NCBI RefSeq assembly: GCF_004681965.1
Contig: NZ_SMLL01000003.1
Span: 372,001 to 436,000, forward strand
From: Ramlibacter rhizophilus
GTDB lineage: Bacteria; Pseudomonadota; Gammaproteobacteria; Burkholderiales; Burkholderiaceae_C
Length of the DNA: 64,000 nucleotides
Direction: 5' to 3'
Position numbers and translations under genes: made by a program. This document shows positions 1 to 8,774 of the stretch, piece after piece; within the stretch, counting starts at the first letter, position 1, and every line of letters starts with the position of its first letter. The notes below the pieces were generated by a model. The model worked only from the letters and a program-made list of their open reading frames with translations, had not been told where the DNA came from and did not search any database.

Positions 1-911
1 AAGTCGTCGTCGCGGTCCAGCCGCAGCTTGACCGGCCGCCCCAGCTTGCGCGCGGCCAGCGCCGCCCACACGGCCATGTGGCCCGCCTGCGTTTCCTTGC
101 CGCCGAAGCCGCCGCCCATGCGCCGGCATTCCACCGTGACGGCGTTGTTCTCCAGGCCCAGCGCATGCGCCACCCAGTGCTGCACTTCGCCCGGATGCTG
201 CGTGCTGGAGTGGATGTGCCACTGGCCCTGCTCGCGCGGAATGGCGTAGGCCACCTGGCCTTCCAGGTAGAAGTGCTCCTGGCCGCCCACTTCCAGCTGG
301 CCCTGCAGGCGATGGGCCGAAGCCGTGAGCGCCGCCTCCGGCTCGCCGCGACGCACCACCACCGGCGGCAGCACGTAGCTTTGCGCCGCGTGGGCCGCGC
401 GCACGTCCAGCACCGCCGGCAGGGCTTCGATGTCGAGCTTGACGAGCCGCGCCGCGCGCCGCGCCGATTGCACGCTGTCCGCCACCACCAGGCCGATCAC
501 CTGGCCGACGTGCTGCACGCTGTCCCGCGCGAAGATGGGTTCGTCGTGCACGAAAGTGGCGAGCACCGGGTCGCCGGGGATGTCGGCGGCCAGCACCACG
601 CCGCGCACGCCGGGCAGGGCCAGCGCGGGCTGCGCATCGACGCCGCGCAGGCTGCCATGGGCCACGGGCGAGAGGATGGGCGCCGCGTGCAGCGTGCCCC
701 GCAGTTCGGGGATGTCGTCGATGTAGGTCGCCCGCCCGGCCACTTGCGCGCGGGCGCTCTCGTGGATGCGCGAGCTGCCCACGGCGGGCATGGCCTGCGC
801 GGGCGCGTGCGGCGACTGCGTGGCGGGGGCCAGGTTGCGCTCGCCCGCGTCGGCCGCGCCGCCGGGGCCGCCGCCGGATGCGGCGTCGAAGTCCTTGTCG
901 CGGGCGTTCAT
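1..911 (-). CDS. xdhB: Xanthine dehydrogenase molybdenum-binding subunit (N-terminal part; runs off the window)
   Basis: Large molybdopterin subunit of the XdhAB enzyme that oxidises hypoxanthine and xanthine to urate in the cytoplasm. Reading back from the ATG at 911 gives an uninterrupted frame of about 303 codons to the window edge. It begins MNARDKDFDAASGG and carries VGSSRIHESA, a TYIDDIPE stretch and GGGFGGKE (near 98-127), the glycine-rich signature of this family that lies close to the molybdenum cofactor. The C-terminal two thirds lie outside the window. Its ATG overlaps the xdhA stop (ATGA), so the two subunits are translationally coupled. Any xdhC maturation gene would lie further downstream, unseen. 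Confidence 0.93.
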   Translation of the reverse strand, partial: MNARDKDFDAASGGGPGGAADAGERNLAPATQSPHAPAQAMPAVGSSRIHESARAQVAGRATYIDDIPELRGTLHAAPILSPVAHGSLRGVDAQPALALPGVRGVVLAADIPGDPVLATFVHDEPIFARDSVQHVGQVIGLVVADSVQSARRAARLVKLDIEALPAVLDVRAAHAAQSYVLPPVVVRRGEPEAALTASAHRLQGQLEVGGQEHFYLEGQVAYAIPREQGQWHIHSSTQHPGEVQHWVAHALGLENNAVTVECRRMGGGFGGKETQAGHMAVWAALAARKLGRPVKLRLDRDDD

Positions 912-2371
912 GCCGTCACCTCGTCGTCCAGGCGGAAGTTCTCCAGGTTGAGGGATGTGGCGCCCTGGCTTTCCAGCCAGAAGCGCGTCATGAGGTTGCC
1001 CAGCACCTGCCGGCGGTAGGCGGCGCTGGCGCGCATGTCGCTGATGGGGCTGAACTCGGCGCGCAGGCGCTCGGCGGCGGCTTCGGCCGCTTCGGCGGTC
1101 CAGGGTCGGCCGGCGAGCAGGGCCTCGGCCTGGCGGGCCCGCGCGGGAGTGGCTGCGACGCCGCCGGCACCGATGCGCACGCTGCGCACCGCATTGCCTT
1201 CGCGTTGCATGGCGATCACCAGGCAGATCGCGGAGATGTCGTCGTCGTAGCGCTTGGAGATCTTGTACGCGCGCAGGAACTCGCCCTGGGAGGGCCCGGG
1301 CACGAGCACGCGGGCCACGACCTCGTCCGGCGCGAGCACGGTCTTGCGGTAGCCGGTGTAGAAGTCCTCCAGCGCCAGCGTGCGTTCGCCGCGCGCGCTG
1401 GCCAGCACGAGCTGCGCGCCCAGGGCGATGAGCAGCGGCATGGAGTCGCCGATGGGCGAGCCGTTGGCGATGTTGCCGCCCAGCGTGCCGGCGTTGCGCA
1501 CCGGCAGGCCCGCGAAGCGTTCGGCGAAGGTCTGGAGCGCCGGTCGCTGGCCGACCAGCGCCGCGAAGGCGTCGGTGAGCGAGACGGCGGCGCCGATGGA
1601 CAGGCCCTGCGTCTCGCCCCAGGGCTCGATGCGCCGCAGCTCGCTCACGCGCGTCACGTCGAGCACCTGCTCGTAGCGCTTGTGCATCTTGGTGATCCAC
1701 AGGCCCACGTCGGTGGTGCCGGCGACGATCTGCGCCTGCGGGTGCGCGGCGCGCACGGCGAGGAGGTCCGCGAGCGTGGTCGGGGCCATGTAGCCACCGG
1801 AAGCGGCGCGCGGCGCGATGCCCTGCAGCTGCGCGAGCAGCGCGGCTTCGTCCACGCGCACGGGCGGCAGCTCGGCCATGCGCTGCGCGGCATCCAGGAT
1901 GGGCCGGTAGCCCGTGCAGCGGCACAGGTTGCCTGAAAGCTCCACCTGCGCCAGCGCGCGGTCGATGCGCTCGCCTCGGCACACATGGTTCTGGTACATG
2001 CCGAACAGGCTCATCACGAAGCCGGGCGTGCAGAAGCCGCATTGCGAGCCGTGGCACTGCACCATGGCCTCCTGGGCCGGATGCAGCGGGCCTTCCGCGG
2101 GGGCGAGGTCCTCCACCGTGTAGACCGCCGTGCCGTCCACCGAATGCGCGAGGCGGATGCAGCTGTTGACCGCCCGCCAGCGCAAGCCGCCCTGGTCCGG
2201 CTCGGCCAGCACCACGGTGCAGGCGCCGCAGTCGCCCTCGTTGCAGCCTTCCTTGGTGCCGGTGCAGCCCAGGTCCTCGCGCAGCAGCTCGAGCAGCGTG
2301 CGGTCGGGTGGTACATTGCCGAGCGATACGAGCTCGCCCCGGCGGATGAATCGGATCGTCTTGTTGTCCAT
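908..2371 (-). CDS. xdhA: Xanthine dehydrogenase small subunit (2x[2Fe-2S], FAD)
   Basis: 487 residues, full length for bacterial XdhA. It passes electrons from the molybdenum site of XdhB through two [2Fe-2S] clusters to FAD. The N-terminal ferredoxin domain has CNEGDCGAC. The second cluster domain has CGFCTPGF and CRCTGYRPI. The middle is a FAD-binding domain (IVAGTTDVGLWITK, NAGTLGGNIANGSPIGD), followed by the CO-dehydrogenase flavoprotein C-terminal domain. Start ATG at 2371. It is transcribed divergently from a LysR-type gene 99 bp away, which is the obvious candidate regulator, and it is coupled to xdhB by a 4-bp overlap. Confidence 0.96.
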   Translation of the reverse strand: MDNKTIRFIRRGELVSLGNVPPDRTLLELLREDLGCTGTKEGCNEGDCGACTVVLAEPDQGGLRWRAVNSCIRLAHSVDGTAVYTVEDLAPAEGPLHPAQEAMVQCHGSQCGFCTPGFVMSLFGMYQNHVCRGERIDRALAQVELSGNLCRCTGYRPILDAAQRMAELPPVRVDEAALLAQLQGIAPRAASGGYMAPTTLADLLAVRAAHPQAQIVAGTTDVGLWITKMHKRYEQVLDVTRVSELRRIEPWGETQGLSIGAAVSLTDAFAALVGQRPALQTFAERFAGLPVRNAGTLGGNIANGSPIGDSMPLLIALGAQLVLASARGERTLALEDFYTGYRKTVLAPDEVVARVLVPGPSQGEFLRAYKISKRYDDDISAICLVIAMQREGNAVRSVRIGAGGVAATPARARQAEALLAGRPWTAEAAEAAAERLRAEFSPISDMRASAAYRRQVLGNLMTRFWLESQGATSLNLENFRLDDEVTA

Positions 2372-2428
2372 GTCGCTTCAGTATGACGGCGTTCGCGTGA
2401 GCTTCGAGGTTAGGAGCGCCAAGCGGCC

Positions 2429-2450
2429 GGCGCATAAGCGCCGCCGTATG
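2429..2450. promoter_or_regulatory. Dyad symmetry in the xdhA / lysR divergent promoter region
   Basis: The 99-bp gap between the divergent xdhA and lysR genes holds two nested inverted repeats: GGCGC-N4-GCGCC (2429-2442) and CATA-N10-TATG (2433-2450). The heptamer GTATGAC also occurs twice in the same gap, near 2391 and 2446. Interrupted dyads of this size are what LysR-type regulators bind, so this is a plausible operator. That is inference: the exact T-N11-A consensus is not met. Confidence 0.35.
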
Positions 2451-2470
2451 ACATCCATGCGGGCCCCGGT

Positions 2471-3406
2471 ATGAGAGACGCGAACCTGTTCGACAAGATC
2501 GACCTCCACCTGATCCGCGTCCTGCACACCGTGCTCACCGAACGCAGCGTCTCGCGCGCGGCCATCCGCCTGGGCATGTACCAGCCGGCGGTGTCGGCGG
2601 CGCTCAAGCGCCTGCGGGAAGTGGCGGGCGATCCCTTGCTGGTGCGCTCGGGCACCGGCATGGTGCCCACGGACGCGGGGCTTCGCATGATCGAGCCCAG
2701 TGCCAGCATTCTTCGTGCCGCCGAGGTCCTGTTCTCCGACGCGCGCGGCTTCGACCCCGCCACCACCGACGCCACGCTGCGCATCGCCGCCAGCGACTAC
2801 ATGGACCCGCGCTTCCTGCCCGCGCTGGTCGCGCGCCTGAAGGCGCAGGCACCGGGCGCGGCGCTGGAGATCCATCCGCTGTCGCCGCTGGCCGACTGCC
2901 ACGAACAGCTCGCGCAGGGCCGGGTGGACGTTGTGGTGGGCAACTGGCTGGAGCCGCCCGACTCGCTGCACCGCGGCGAGCTGCTGGACGACGAGGTGGT
3001 GTGCCTGGCCAGCCGCGAGCACCCGGCGGTGCGCCGGCCCTGGACGGCGCAGGGCTGGCTGGAGGCCGAGCACGTGGCGCCCATGCCCACCCACCCCGGC
3101 GCGCGCGGCGTGATCGACGAGCACCTGGAGCGCCTGGGCCTGGCCCGGCGCATCACCGTGCGCTGCCCGCACTTCGGCCTCATCCCCGAGATGGTGGCCC
3201 GCAGCTTGCTCGTGCTGACCACCGGCCGGCAGTACTGCGAACGCTTCACGGCCCATTTGCCCGTCACAATCCTGCCCTGTCCCGTCGAGTTCCCGCGGCT
3301 TCGCTACTACCAGCTGTGGCACGAGCGCAGCCATGGCTCGGCCTCGGCCCGATGGCTGCGCGAGCGGATCCGGCAGACCGTCACGGCCCTGAAGAACGAA
3401 GCATGA
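2471..3406 (+). CDS. LysR-family transcriptional regulator, probably of purine uptake and catabolism
   Basis: 311 residues, the usual LTTR length. The N-terminal winged helix-turn-helix covers roughly residues 5-65 (LHTVLTERSVSRAAIRLGMYQPAVSAAL). The rest is a periplasmic-binding-protein-like effector domain ending near LRERIRQTVTAL. It is divergent from xdhA and its stop codon overlaps the ATG of the following ABC ATPase (ATGA). The regulator is therefore the first gene of the importer operon and could control both sides of the intergenic region. The effector is unknown; a purine such as xanthine or urate is a guess from context. Confidence 0.88.
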   Translation: MRDANLFDKIDLHLIRVLHTVLTERSVSRAAIRLGMYQPAVSAALKRLREVAGDPLLVRSGTGMVPTDAGLRMIEPSASILRAAEVLFSDARGFDPATTDATLRIAASDYMDPRFLPALVARLKAQAPGAALEIHPLSPLADCHEQLAQGRVDVVVGNWLEPPDSLHRGELLDDEVVCLASREHPAVRRPWTAQGWLEAEHVAPMPTHPGARGVIDEHLERLGLARRITVRCPHFGLIPEMVARSLLVLTTGRQYCERFTAHLPVTILPCPVEFPRLRYYQLWHERSHGSASARWLRERIRQTVTALKNEA

Positions 3407-4941
3407 ACAGCCCTTCCCGCCTGCAGCTGACCGACATCACCAAGCGCTACCCGGCCGTGGTGGCCAACGACCACGTGTCCCTGCGCGTCGAGCCGGGCCA
3501 GACCCATGCGGTGCTGGGCGAGAACGGCGCGGGCAAGTCCACGCTCATGAAGATCATCTATGGCAGCGTGAAGCCCGATGGCGGCCACGTGCTGTGGAAC
3601 GGCCAGCCGGTGCAGGTGCGCAACCCGCAGGAGGCGCGGGCGCTGGGCATCGCCATGGTGTTCCAGCACTTCAGCCTCTTCGACACGCTCACCGTCGCGG
3701 AGAACGTGTGGCTGGGCCTGGACAAGCACCTGTCCCTGGCCGAGGTCACGCGCCGCATCGAGGCCAAGGCGTCCGAGTACGGCCTGGAGATCGACCCCGC
3801 CCGGCCGGTGCACACGCTTTCGGTGGGGCAGATGCAGCGGGTGGAGATCATCCGCGCGCTGCTGACGGACCCCAAGCTCCTGATCCTGGACGAGCCCACC
3901 TCGGTGCTCACGCCCCAGGCCGTGGAGCGGCTCTTCGTGGTGCTGAAGAAGCTGGCCTCCGAGGGCTGCAGCATCCTCTACATCAGCCACAAGCTGCACG
4001 AGATCCGCGAGCTGTGCACCGCCTGCACCGTGCTGCGCGGCGGCAAGGTGACCGGCGAGTGCGACCCGCGCGAGGAGAGCAACGCGTCCCTCAGCCGCAT
4101 GATGATCGGCGCCGAGCCGCCCGTGCTGGAACACCGCGCCCACACCCCCGGCGAGGTGGTGCTGCGCGTGCAGGGCCTGGAGCTCGCGCGCGAGACCCCC
4201 TTCGGCACCGACCTGCACGGCATCGACCTGGACGTGCGGGCCGGCGAGGTGGTGGGCATCGCGGGCGTTTCGGGCAACGGGCAGCGGGAGCTGCTCTATG
4301 CGCTCTCGGGCGAGGACACGCGAGCGCGGGCGGAGATGGTGCAGGTGGCCGGGCAGGCCGCCGGCCGGCTCGGCCCCTCGCGCCGGCGCGCCCTGGGCCT
4401 GCACTTCGTGCCCGAGGAGCGCCTGGGCCGCGGCGCCGTGCCCACGCTGGGCCTGGCGCACAACCTGATGCTCACGCGCCGCGAGGCCGTGGGCCCAAGC
4501 GGCTGGATCCGCATGAAGGCACTGGAGCGGCAGGCGGCGGGCCTCATCGAGCGCTTCAACGTGCGCGCGGGCGGACCGCATGCGGCGGCGCGCTCGCTCT
4601 CGGGCGGCAACCTGCAGAAATTCATCGTCGGACGCGAGATCGACGCTCGGCCCCGGCTGCTGGTCATCTCGCAGCCGACCTGGGGCGTGGACGTGGGCGC
4701 GGCCGCGCAGATCCGCGGCGAGATCCTGGCGCTGCGCGACGCGGGGTGCGCGGTGCTGATGGTGAGCGAGGAACTGGAGGAACTGTTCGAGGTGAGCGAT
4801 CGACTGCATGTGATCGCCAAGGGCCGGCTCTCGCCGGCCGTGGCGCGGGACCGGGCCAGCGTGGAGCTGATCGGCGAGTGGATGAGCGGGCTGTGGGACG
4901 CCGACCCGGAGCGCGCCGCGCGGGAGGCCGAGCGTGTTTAG
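3403..4941 (+). CDS. Purine/nucleoside ABC importer, duplicated ATPase (BMP-family system)
   Basis: 512 residues from the ATG at 3403; a longer upstream frame exists but would run inside lysR. Two tandem ABC domains. Domain 1 has Walker A GENGAGKST (residues 39-47), signature LSVGQMQR and Walker B LLILDEPTSVLTP. Domain 2 has a degenerate P-loop (VSGNGQREL), signature LSGGNLQK and a weakened Walker B region (LLVISQPTWGVDVG). This asymmetric tandem arrangement is typical of RbsA-type and BmpA/Nup-type importers. It overlaps lysR upstream (ATGA) and the permease gene downstream (8 bp). Beside two BMP binding proteins and purine deaminases, purine bases or nucleosides are the likely substrates. 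Confidence 0.9.
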   Translation: MNSPSRLQLTDITKRYPAVVANDHVSLRVEPGQTHAVLGENGAGKSTLMKIIYGSVKPDGGHVLWNGQPVQVRNPQEARALGIAMVFQHFSLFDTLTVAENVWLGLDKHLSLAEVTRRIEAKASEYGLEIDPARPVHTLSVGQMQRVEIIRALLTDPKLLILDEPTSVLTPQAVERLFVVLKKLASEGCSILYISHKLHEIRELCTACTVLRGGKVTGECDPREESNASLSRMMIGAEPPVLEHRAHTPGEVVLRVQGLELARETPFGTDLHGIDLDVRAGEVVGIAGVSGNGQRELLYALSGEDTRARAEMVQVAGQAAGRLGPSRRRALGLHFVPEERLGRGAVPTLGLAHNLMLTRREAVGPSGWIRMKALERQAAGLIERFNVRAGGPHAAARSLSGGNLQKFIVGREIDARPRLLVISQPTWGVDVGAAAQIRGEILALRDAGCAVLMVSEELEELFEVSDRLHVIAKGRLSPAVARDRASVELIGEWMSGLWDADPERAAREAERV

Positions 4942-6007
4942 GATCGAGCCGCGACCGCAGGCCTCCAGCTTCTGGAGCATCGCCTCGCCCGTGCTGGCGC
5001 TGGCCATCACGGTGCTGATCGGGGTGGCGCTCTTCGTCGCGCTGGGCAAGGACCCGGTGCGCGGCCTGCAGGTCTTCTTCTGGGAGCCGCTGCGCACCCG
5101 CTACGCCATCGGCGAGCTGATGGTCAAGGCCACGCCGCTGCTGCTGATCGCGCTCGGGCTGGCGGTGTGCTTCCGCTCCAACGTGTGGAACATCGGCGCC
5201 GAAGGGCAGTTCGTGCTGGGCGCGATCTGCGGCGGCGGCGTGGCGCTGATGGCCAGTGCCGATACCGGCCGCTGGATCGTGCTGCCCATCCTGCTCGCCG
5301 GCATGGCCGGCGGCATGGCCTGGGCCTCCATCACCGCCTTCCTGCGCGACCGCTTCAACGCCAACGAGATCCTGGTGAGCCTGATGCTGGTGTACGTGGC
5401 CGTGCAGCTGCTCAACTACCTGGTCTTCGGCCCCTGGAAGGACCCGGCCGGCTACAACTTCCCGCAGACCAAGACCTTCGACGCGGTCACGCAGATCCCG
5501 CGCCTCATGAGCGGCTCGCGCGCCAGCGTGGGCCTGCTGATCGCGCTGGCGGCCGTGGCGGTGCTGTGGGTCTTCCTGTTCCGCACGCGGGCCGGCTTCG
5601 CGCAGCAGGTGGGGGGGCTCGCACCCGCTGCGGCGCGCTACGCGGGATTTTCCTCGCGCCGGGCGCTGTGGCTGGCACTGCTGGTTTCGGGCGGCGCGGC
5701 GGGTCTCGCCGGCGCGCTGGAAGTGGCCGGCCCCATCGGCCAGCTCACGCCCTACGTGCCGGCCGGCTACGGCTTCGCGGCCATCATCGTGGCCTTCGTC
5801 GGCCGCCTGCATCCCGTGGGCATGGTGTTCTCGGCCCTGCTCATGAGCCTGTTCTACATCGGCGGCGAGCTGGCGCAGTCGCGCCTGGGCCTGCCCAAGT
5901 CCATCACCGGCGTGTTCCAGGGCCTGCTGCTGTTCTCGCTCCTGGCCTGCGACACGCTGCTGGTGTGGCGGGTGCGCTGGCTGCCCGCGCGCAAGGAGGT
6001 GGCGTGA
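4934..6007 (+). CDS. ABC importer permease subunit 1 (BMP/nucleoside type)
   Basis: 357 residues, starting at GTG 4934 inside the end of the ATPase gene. It is a polytopic membrane protein of the BPD_transp_2 (RbsC/NupP-like) family. A first hydrophobic segment lies at about residues 17-40 (VLALAITVLIGVALFVALG). Further evidence is the conserved NVWNIGAEGQFVLGA stretch and an ANEILVSLMLVYVA segment in the middle. It forms the membrane channel with the permease that follows. Its TGA overlaps the ATG of that gene by one base (TGATG), so synthesis is coupled. Confidence 0.9.
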   Translation: MFRIEPRPQASSFWSIASPVLALAITVLIGVALFVALGKDPVRGLQVFFWEPLRTRYAIGELMVKATPLLLIALGLAVCFRSNVWNIGAEGQFVLGAICGGGVALMASADTGRWIVLPILLAGMAGGMAWASITAFLRDRFNANEILVSLMLVYVAVQLLNYLVFGPWKDPAGYNFPQTKTFDAVTQIPRLMSGSRASVGLLIALAAVAVLWVFLFRTRAGFAQQVGGLAPAAARYAGFSSRRALWLALLVSGGAAGLAGALEVAGPIGQLTPYVPAGYGFAAIIVAFVGRLHPVGMVFSALLMSLFYIGGELAQSRLGLPKSITGVFQGLLLFSLLACDTLLVWRVRWLPARKEVA

Positions 6008-6927
6008 TGGAGTCCTATGCGCTGCTCCTGGCGGCCACGCTCAATGCGGGCACGGTGCTGGCCATCGCCTCGCTGGGCCTCCTCATCAACGAGAAGGCCG
6101 GCATCGTCAACCTGGGCGCCGAGGGCATGATGCTCTGCGCCGCCATCGCCGGTTTCGCGGCGGTGGTGCACACCGGCAGCGACGTGGCGGGCTTCCTGGC
6201 CGGCGCGGCCGCGGGGGCGTTGCTTGCGGCGATCTTCGGCTGGCTGGTGATCTGGCTCAACACCAACCAGTACGCCACCGGCCTGGCGCTGAGCCTTTTC
6301 GGCGCCGGCTTCTCGGCCTTCGCCGGCATTTCCTACGTGCAGGAGAAGCTGCCCGAGCGGCCGCGCTTCGCCATCCCCGGGCTGGCGGACATTCCCTTCG
6401 TGGGGCCGGCGCTGTTCCGCCAGCATCCCATGGTCTATCTCACCATCGCCTTCACGCTGGCGCTGATCTGGTTCCTGTACCGCTCGCGCGCGGGCCTGGT
6501 GCTGCGCTCGGTGGGCGAAGCGCCCGAGTCGGCGCATGCGCTGGGCTATGGCGTGCGACGCATCCGCCTCATGGCGGTGGTGGCGGGCGGGGCGCTGTGC
6601 GGCCTGGCGGGGGCCTACCTGTCGGTGATCTACACCCCGCTGTGGGTGGAGGGCATGGTGGCCGGCAAGGGCTGGATCGCGCTGGCGCTCACCACCTTCG
6701 CCACCTGGCGGCCGGCCCGGGTGCTGCTGGGGGCCTATCTCTTCGGCGGCGTGACCATGCTGCAGTTCCACCTGCAGGGGCGCGGCGTGGAGGTGCCCAG
6801 CGAGCTGCTCACCATGCTGCCCTACCTGGCCACCATCCTGGTGCTGGCGCTGATGTCGCGCAATCCCACCTGGATCCGAGTCAACATGCCCGCATCGCTG
6901 GGCAAGCCCTTCCATCCCGGCTCATAA
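6007..6927 (+). CDS. ABC importer permease subunit 2 (BMP/nucleoside type)
   Basis: 306 residues from the ATG at 6007. The frame is open much further upstream, but only this start fits the TGATG junction. It is hydrophobic throughout, with the family hallmark NEKAGIVNLGAEGMMLCAA near residue 30 and the permease loop RSVGEAPESAHALGYGV near residue 170. It pairs with the preceding permease to form the heterodimeric channel of the importer. The stop codon TAA sits inside a CATAAT hexamer that may act as an extra -10 for the downstream binding-protein gene. Confidence 0.9.
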   Translation: MESYALLLAATLNAGTVLAIASLGLLINEKAGIVNLGAEGMMLCAAIAGFAAVVHTGSDVAGFLAGAAAGALLAAIFGWLVIWLNTNQYATGLALSLFGAGFSAFAGISYVQEKLPERPRFAIPGLADIPFVGPALFRQHPMVYLTIAFTLALIWFLYRSRAGLVLRSVGEAPESAHALGYGVRRIRLMAVVAGGALCGLAGAYLSVIYTPLWVEGMVAGKGWIALALTTFATWRPARVLLGAYLFGGVTMLQFHLQGRGVEVPSELLTMLPYLATILVLALMSRNPTWIRVNMPASLGKPFHPGS

Positions 6928-6928
6928 T
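6923..6928 (+). promoter_or_regulatory. Candidate -10 element for the BMP lipoprotein gene
   Basis: CATAAT followed by TTCGC, 41 bases before the next ATG. It matches the recurrent -10-plus-CGC pattern of this window. It could raise expression of the binding protein relative to the membrane subunits. No good -35 is visible. Confidence 0.35.
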
Positions 6929-6968
6929 TTCGCGCTTTCGCGCCCTTGCATTTACTCAGAGGAACCCG

Positions 6969-8144
6969 ATGACCGACCTGTCCAAACGCTCCCTGCTCCA
7001 GACGACCGCCCTGTCGGTCCTGGCCGCCACGGCCCTGGTGGCCTGTGGCAAGAAGGAAGAAGCCGCCCCGGCGGCCGCCGCTCCGGCCGCTGCGCCGGCC
7101 ACCGCCGCGGCCCCCGCGCCCAAGACCGAGCCGCTCAAGATCGCCTTCGCCTACGTCGGCCCGGTGGGTGACGGCGGCTGGACCTTCGCCCACGACAACG
7201 GCCGCAAGGCGGTGGAGAAGGAATTCGGCGACAAGGTGGTCACCAGCTTCGTGGAGAAGGTGCCCGAGTCGGCCGACGCCGAGCGCGTGCTGCGCGACAT
7301 GGCCAGCCAGGGCAACCAGCTGATCTTCGGCACCACCTTCGGCTACATGGAGCCCATGCTCAAGGTGGCGCAGGACTTCAAGGACGTGAAGTTCGAGCAC
7401 GCCACCGGCTACAAGACCGCCGAGAACCTGCGCACCTACGACAGCCGCACCTACGAAGGCGCCTACATGGCCGGCGTGATCGCCGGCAAGATGACCAAGA
7501 CCAACACGCTGGGCGTGGTGGGCTCCATCCCGATTCCCGAGGTCATCCGCAACATCAACAGCTTCACCCTGGGCGCCCAGTCGGTGAACCCCAACATCAA
7601 GACCCGCGTGGTCTGGGTGGGCGAGTGGTTCAACCCGCCCAAGGAAACCGAGGCCGCCACCTCCCTCATCAACGGCGGCGCCGACGTGCTGATGCAGAAC
7701 ACCGACTCCTCCGCCGTGCTGCAGACCGCCGAGAAGATGGGCAAGCGCGCCTTCGGCTGGGACAGCGACATGACCACCTACGGCCCCAAGGCCCACCTGG
7801 GCTCGGCCGTGATCAACTGGGGTCCGTACTACATCAAGTCCGTGCGCGATGCGCTCGAGGGCACGTGGAAGGGCAATGAGAGCAGCTGGTGGGGCGTGAA
7901 GGAAGGTGCCATCGACATGGTCTCCGTGGCCGCCGACGTGCCGGAAGAAACCCGCAAGCGCGTGGACGAGATCAAGGCCGGCCTGAAGGACGGCAGCTTC
8001 GCCATCTGGAAGGGCCCGATCTTCGGCCAGGACGGCAAGGAAATCCTGGCCAAGGACCAGGTGGCCGACGACAAGTTCCTGAGCGGCGTGAACTTCTACG
8101 TCAAGGGCGTGGAAGGCAAGGTGCCGGGGGGCGAGAAGAAGTAA
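6969..8144 (+). CDS. BMP-family purine/nucleoside-binding lipoprotein
   Basis: 391 residues, ATG at 6969 preceded by AGGAAC. The N-terminus is a lipoprotein signal (residues 1-25) with lipobox LVAC and lipid-modified Cys26, then an Ala/Pro-rich linker (about 30-55) that tethers the binding domain to the membrane. The mature domain starts near KIAFAYVGPVGDGGWTFAH and belongs to the Bmp/PnrA periplasmic binding family. FGYMEP and GSIPIPEVIRNINSFTLGA are typical. It is the last gene of the importer operon and is followed by a strong terminator. A close paralogue without the lipobox lies at 12006-13079. Confidence 0.92.
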   Translation: MTDLSKRSLLQTTALSVLAATALVACGKKEEAAPAAAAPAAAPATAAAPAPKTEPLKIAFAYVGPVGDGGWTFAHDNGRKAVEKEFGDKVVTSFVEKVPESADAERVLRDMASQGNQLIFGTTFGYMEPMLKVAQDFKDVKFEHATGYKTAENLRTYDSRTYEGAYMAGVIAGKMTKTNTLGVVGSIPIPEVIRNINSFTLGAQSVNPNIKTRVVWVGEWFNPPKETEAATSLINGGADVLMQNTDSSAVLQTAEKMGKRAFGWDSDMTTYGPKAHLGSAVINWGPYYIKSVRDALEGTWKGNESSWWGVKEGAIDMVSVAADVPEETRKRVDEIKAGLKDGSFAIWKGPIFGQDGKEILAKDQVADDKFLSGVNFYVKGVEGKVPGGEKK

Positions 8145-8163
8145 TCAGCGGATGCTGGTCAAG

Positions 8164-8189
8164 AAAAGCCGCCTTCGGGCGGCTTTTTT
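8164..8189 (+). terminator. Rho-independent terminator of the importer operon
   Basis: Perfect stem AAAAGCCGCC / GGCGGCTTTT around a TTCG tetraloop, ending in six T, 20 bp after the lipoprotein gene stop. Confidence 0.92.
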
Positions 8190-8285
8190 GTTTCACTTGC
8201 GGGTGCTCGGCAATTGCCAGTTTAGAACTTCGAGGGTACAAACGGGTGCAGCGAAGCATCTTGACGCTGTGCGTTTGAGGTATGC

Positions 8286-8753
8286 ATGACTGAGCCAACT
8301 CAGGAAGTTCAAGAGGTTGACGCGGCTCAGCCACGGCAGATGCTATCCGAGCTCGCGCCCTTGGTAGACGCCGTCGAACTGCGGGAGCAAGAAGGCGCAT
8401 TTCTTCTGTGCTTCGAGGACGAACTGATCGTGTTGATCGAGAGCGATGCCTATCGCGATTGCCTCGTGCTCACCGCGGAGCTGGGATTTCCTCGCGTCGG
8501 ATCGGAAGCGGCAGTCCACAAGCAGCTGCTGCAGGTGGCCGCACGTTGGCAGGACATGCTGGGAGTCCACATGGGGCTGGACCCCGAAGATGATTGCGTC
8601 TTGCAAATCGCTGAAGTGGCGATGACGAACCTGTCCCTTGAAGTACTGACCGAGCGTGTCGAAACCTTCGTGGCCACTGCGCGGCACTGCCGCCAGGTGC
8701 TCGCAGAGCAGGAAGACAGTTCGCGAGGTTTGCAAACCTTCATCCGCGTGTGA
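8286..8753 (+). CDS. CesT-like type III secretion chaperone (candidate)
   Basis: 155 residues, small and strongly acidic, with no signal peptide or membrane segment. The hydrophobic pattern matches class I secretion chaperones of the CesT/Tir-chaperone fold. There is a first helix (LSELAPLVDAVEL), then paired strands FLLCFEDELIVLIES and CLVLTAELGFP. These are followed by a helix LLQVAARWQDML, strands with GVHMGLDPEDDCVLQIAEV, and a last helix LTERVETFVATARHCRQVL. Such chaperones bind the N-terminal region of one effector, usually encoded next door. The gene directly downstream, 21 bp away, is a large protein of effector character. This is inference from pattern and context; no secretion genes are in the window. 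Confidence 0.6.
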   Translation: MTEPTQEVQEVDAAQPRQMLSELAPLVDAVELREQEGAFLLCFEDELIVLIESDAYRDCLVLTAELGFPRVGSEAAVHKQLLQVAARWQDMLGVHMGLDPEDDCVLQIAEVAMTNLSLEVLTERVETFVATARHCRQVLAEQEDSSRGLQTFIRV

Positions 8754-8774
8754 ACGCAGGCAACTGGAGTCGTC

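Noticed and set aside
3307..5097. 596-residue minus-strand frame over the ABC ATPase gene
   Set aside because: Antisense shadow of a gene with two complete ABC domains; no motifs of its own.
8190..8285. PIP-box / hrpII-box (TTCG repeats) upstream of the chaperone-effector pair
   Set aside because: Only one direct TTCG (8229) is present, with a CGAA in inverted orientation at 8251. The required direct spacing is not met.
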